Shown here: positions 60,459-64,000 of the stretch, one piece after another
How positions within the stretch are numbered: the stretch's first letter is position 1
Layout of the letters: every line of letters begins with the position of its first letter
From: Vicia villosa
Lineage: Eukaryota > Streptophyta > Magnoliopsida > Fabales > Fabaceae
Direction of reading: 5' to 3'
Assembly: GCF_029867415.1 (NCBI RefSeq)
Contig: NC_081183.1
Location: 141,383,951 to 141,447,950 of the forward strand
Length of the DNA stretch: 64,000 nucleotides
The notes under the pieces: model-generated
What the model was told of the DNA's origin: nothing
Databases searched by the model: none
Seen by the model: only the letters and a program-made list of their open reading frames with translations
Made by a program: the position numbers and the translations under genes

Positions 60459-61244
60459 TGACCAAGCAAGGGCAAGAACAACGCTGGGATTCATGATATA
60501 CTGGCTTAGATTAGGACTAGGCTAGGGTTGTAGTCTTTGTGTCCTTGTAGTTTTCTTTGCTTGTTGCACTTGTGTATCAGCATACATCTTCTGTAACTCT
60601 GTTTGGTTAATCAATGAAAAGCTTATTCTGCATAACTCTTGTACTTCTGCTTGTTTTATCAATGACTATTTGTTTCTCTTTCCATTTGTCCTGTGCTTAC
60701 ATCTGAATCTTTTACATTCTTTTTGATGTTATGACAAAAAGGGGAGAAATAGTGATAAATGATTTGATTTATATTAGCAGTTGCAGGGAAGGAAGCCCCC
60801 ACATTACTAACAGAAGCTGCAAGCTTCATATGTTTCTAAGTTGTGTTGTTGCAGGAATCAAAGATTCAAAATCAACATAAGAAGCAACAGAATGATCAGA
60901 AATAGCTCTTGGATTCTTGAAGCAAGCTGAGTGCTAGGAAGCTTCAGAATCAGAAGCAAGAAGGAAGAATGATCAGAAATTCTGATAATAGAATATGATC
61001 CAAATCATTGTCTATTTGCTCTGATACATTGTCTATTGGATCTGATATATTCTATATGGCTTATATGGCTCTGATACATATTTTGTGTTCTGATACACAT
61101 TTTATGTTCTAACTCATTCATGCTGACTTTTGTCGTTTAGTTTTGTTCTGTAACATTTCAGGATGTAGAGATGCTCTGATGATGCTCTGGTACATTCAAC
61201 AATGTTCTGATACAATCTAGCATGAAGTGATGTAAGAAGAAATT

Positions 61245-61565
61245 CAAAGCTCTGAAGCTATCCGAGGGAAGCAGAAATCAGAAGCTGTGAATGTTCTAAA
61301 GATCCAGAAAACTCAAGTTCTGAAGCTGTCCTAAATGGAAGCATGAATCAGAAGCTGTGAATGTTCTGAAGATCAAAGAAATTCAAGTTCTGAAGCTGTC
61401 CTAAATGGAAGCAGGAATCAGAAGCCGTGAATGTTCTGAAGATCAAAGAAATTCAAGTTCTGAAGCTGTCCTAAATGGAAGCAGGAATCAGAAGCTGTGA
61501 GTGTTCTAGGGATCTAAAGAAATTCAAGTTCTGAAGTTGTCCAATGGAAGCAGAAGTCGGAAGCT
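61245..61565 (+). repeat. 70-bp tandem repeat in the Sirevirus
   Basis: Over four copies; CAAGTTCTGAAGCTGTCC starts at 61314, 61384 and 61454 and a diverged unit at 61525. Each ends AAGATCAAAGAAATT or similar. Non-coding and close to the 3' LTR. Confidence 0.88.
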
Positions 61566-61656
61566 ATGAATTATCAGAAGACAGAAGCTTATGTGATCGT
61601 CTCTACCGAAATAATCAGGGAAGTCTTTTATTATTAAAGTTCTTCGAGTATTTATT

Positions 61657-61710
61657 TCAGGGGGAGATTATTCATCTCAGGGGGAGATTGTTAATCTCAG
61701 GGGGAGACAT
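61657..61710 (+). repeat. Three 20-bp purine-tract repeats
   Basis: TCAGGGGGAGA occurs at 61657, 61677 and 61697, exactly 20 bp apart. They look like reiterated polypurine tracts. Confidence 0.85.
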
Positions 61711-61808
61711 ATTCACATGCTTATGCTATAGCTGTGTAATTTGTCTTTAGCCGTCTGCTCTTTCTGATCGCAAATTCATATCATTTATATATGTTTTTGT
61801 CATCATCA

Positions 61809-61821
61809 AAAAGGGGGAGAT
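61809..61821 (+). promoter_or_regulatory. Sirevirus polypurine tract
   Basis: AAAAGGGGGAGAT directly precedes the 3' LTR (61822). Confidence 0.88.
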
Positions 61822-63039
61822 TGTTAGAACAAGATTTGTTCTGATCAATATTCTTAGTTTTGATGATAACAAGGATATGAATTTTGTGTGAGATAATGTG
61901 GTACTCTAATACATTGCAATTTCCATTTCAGGAAATATATAAAGAGTATGCACAAATCAGCGCTCAGAAGCTTTGTCTCAGAAGGTTCAGCATGCAACAT
62001 CAGAACATGGTCTGGCAAGACATCAGAAGATGGTCAAGGCAGAATCAGAACATGGGTCTATAGAAGCATCAGAAGAACTTGAGATCAGAAGCAGAAGCAC
62101 TGAAGTTCTCATGGTATCACGCTCAGAAGCACTTCAAGGTCAGAAGACAAGAAGATGCTTTGCACCAAGCTGTTTGACTCTGATGATATTCAAATATTAT
62201 ATTCACAAACATCAGATCAGAAGAAAGTACAAGTGGCAGGCTACGCTGACTGACAAAAGGAACGTTGGAAGCTATTAAAGGCAACGTCAGTAGACACAGC
62301 GTGAACAAGGCTCGAGGTAGTTGACAAAAGCGTGAAACATTAAATGCAAAGCTGTACGGAATACGCAAAGCATTAAATGCGCTTAACGGTCATCTTCTCA
62401 AACGCCTATAAATATGAAGTTCTGATGAGAAGCAAGGTTAACAACTCTGAACCAAATTCTGTGAATATTAACTTGCTGAAACGCTGTTCAAATTCAAAGC
62501 TCAGAAACTTCATCTTCATCAAAGCTCACTACATTGCTGTTGTAATATATTAGTGAGATTAAGCTTAAACGTTAAGAGAAATATCACTGTTGTGATTATA
62601 GCTTTTCAGAAGCATTTGTAATACTCTTAGAATTGATTACATTAATTTGTAAGTAACTAGAGTGATCAAGTGTTGATCAGAATACTCTAGGAAGTCTTAG
62701 CTTGTGTCTAAGCAGTTGTAATTAGAGTGATCACGTGGTGGTCAGGATACTCTAAGAAAGTCTTAGCTTGTGCCTAAACATTTGTTCCTGGAGTGATCAG
62801 GTTGTGATCAGGATACTCTAGAAGACTTAGTCGCGGACTAAGTGGAAAACCATTGTAATCTGTTGCGATTAGTGGATTAAATCCTCAGGTGAGGTAAATC
62901 ACTCCGTGGGGGTGGACTGGAGTAGTTTAGTTAACAACGAACCAGGATAAAAATAACTGTGCAATTTATTTTTATCGTTCAAGTTTTTAAGACTACACTT
63001 ATTCAAACCCCCCCTTTCTAAGTGTTTTTCTATCCTTCA
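61822..63039 (+). repeat. Sirevirus 3' LTR
   Basis: 1218 bp, one visible difference from the 5' copy (A at 62062). The same small frames appear in both LTRs and are not genes. Confidence 0.95.
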
Positions 63040-63083
63040 ATTGGCATCAGAGCGCCGGTTCTAAGGTGCAAGCACTTAACCGT
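63040..63083 (+). repeat. Leader-like 44 bp after the 3' LTR
   Basis: Identical to 54528-54571 (the PBS and following leader, ending CACTTAACCGT), then unrelated sequence. Normal reverse transcription leaves nothing past the LTR end. Confidence 0.9.
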
Positions 63084-64000
63084 ATAAGATTAATATGCAA
63101 GTATAATACAATAGAATGATATCCATAATGAAAAAACTTACAAATGATTGGATGTTTTCCTTTGTCCCTCGGTGCTTGTTTCCCCACGTCAAGAGAGACA
63201 TAGTTGGTATTATGAGACTGGAAATACTTAAGCTTTTGATTTTCTTATGGGTTGATAGATGTGTTGCGGAAACCCCATTGCTTCCCTAACCTCCAACTAA
63301 ATCACATGCATGTCCATATCAACTACCTATTTCGATTGCACTACTATCTAAAGCAACTTAAATAACCTATGTTACCTAAATCATCATTCAAAAAACACAC
63401 ACACACAAAATGAAATGAAAAACATACCAAATCAAGGTTGTGGGTGAGAAGCTTGTAAGGAGTGAGTAACTTTGCAGCAAATGAGATAGAATAGAGTGAG
63501 TGAATTTGATGAAACTTCCTCAAATAAAGTTTGGAAATTGTTTGCAGTAAAAGAACAAATGGGTGTTTATAAAAATGCATCTCAAGATTAACCTCATATG
63601 CATACGAAGATACATTTCCGTATTAAATTTTGACAAAATAAGAATAACTCATTAATTTACTCTGAGGAGCGTAGAAAAAAATGATGCGTCTAAAATTAGG
63701 GATAGTTGTAACTTTTCACCATGGACCGGAACCACATGGAATGAGTAACCATGTAACTTTTCACCATGGACCGGAACCACATGGAATGAGTAACCATAAA
63801 GTATTCTATTGTATTTCATTAGGAAAAAGTAAATACCAAAAATCAATAAAGTCTAGGGTAAATAGTTTCCGCAATGGGCGTAAATATTGTAAATCATGTA
63901 ATATCGATTTGTATTTATAAAAAAAAATACATTCAGTTACCAATGTTTTTTATATTTTAAAGTAAAATTATTAATTTATAAATATTTAATAGTTTATTAA
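63084..64000. other. Gene-free AT-rich region
   Basis: No element ends or genes recognised. The (CA)n run near 63396 and the duplicated 45-mer at 63708-63797 are the only structures seen. Confidence 0.4.
63708..63797. repeat. Two tandem copies of a 45-bp unit
   Basis: GTAACTTTTCACCATGGACC starts at 63708 and again at 63753; the two 45-bp copies appear identical. Confidence 0.85.

Larger units (their letters stand above)
53310..63039 (+). mobile_element. Young Sirevirus/Maximus-type Ty1/copia retrotransposon
   Basis: Two 1218-bp LTRs (53310-54527 and 61822-63039) differ at one site that I can see. The order is PBS, gag with an acidic C-terminal extension, pol, an extra small ORF, tandem repeats, polypurine tracts. 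Long LTRs, a large gag tail and a long stretch between pol and the 3' LTR fit the Sirevirus lineage. The ORFs carry several lesions, so it probably moved using proteins from other copies. No target duplication was found, and the 3' LTR runs on into 44 bp identical to the leader after the 5' LTR. Confidence 0.92.

Noticed and set aside
61230..61565. CRISPR-like array (regular 70-bp units)
   Set aside because: The units are repeated head to tail with no unique spacers, and this is a plant retrotransposon.

Overview
The window is nuclear DNA of a flowering plant, most likely a legume of the pea/vetch/clover group. The evidence is AT-rich intergenic DNA, nested Ty3/gypsy (chromovirus and Ogre/Tat-like) and Ty1/copia (Sirevirus/Maximus-like) retrotransposons, plant-type MITEs, a plant S-protein homologue and a wall-associated-kinase-like receptor gene. 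The species call is inference; nothing here fixes it. There is no sign of bacterial, organellar or viral genome content.

Layout. 1-7.6 kb: old Ty3/gypsy debris interrupted by a 4.6-kb CACTA transposon (598-5207, TTT target duplication) that carries two spliced exons of a PLP3/thioredoxin-domain host gene. 7.6-14.1 kb: an Ogre/Tat-like LTR and leader debris. 14.1-15.4 kb: a Sirevirus-type solo LTR with a perfect CTAAG duplication. 15.6-23.8 kb: a structurally complete chromovirus-type Ty3/gypsy element with an AGCTT duplication but a broken polyprotein. 23.8-30.4 kb: older LTR debris, a tRNA-like SINE fragment and a 2.8-kb Ogre-like solo LTR. 30.4-35.5 kb: microsatellites, an 840-bp foldback element, the one intact small host gene (S-protein homologue, minus strand) and a copia RNase H fragment. 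35.5-36.6 kb: a 5'-truncated LINE with a 13-bp target duplication. 37.06-37.44 kb: a Tourist-like MITE. 38.1-44.3 kb: a Ty1/copia element whose 5' LTR is split by another solo LTR and whose 3' end is followed by two more LTR copies, each bounded by AAGAA. 44.9-47.4 kb: a WAK-like receptor kinase gene with two frameshifts. 49.6-50.6 kb: a non-autonomous hAT element. 52.4-53.3 kb: the tail of a decayed gene. 53.3-63.1 kb: a very young Sirevirus/Maximus-type copia element. 63.1-64 kb: unassigned AT-rich sequence.

How it fits together: almost everything is transposons inserted into transposons, so the readable events are insertion, LTR-LTR recombination, gene capture and decay. Only the S-protein homologue looks like an intact host gene. 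The WAK-like gene looks recently inactivated, or carries sequencing errors. I found no operon-like or defence-type system. The points most worth following are the serial LTR array at one AAGAA site, the young Sirevirus whose 3' LTR runs on into 44 bp of leader, and the captured PLP3 exons. All coordinates were read by eye; no alignments or database searches were run.
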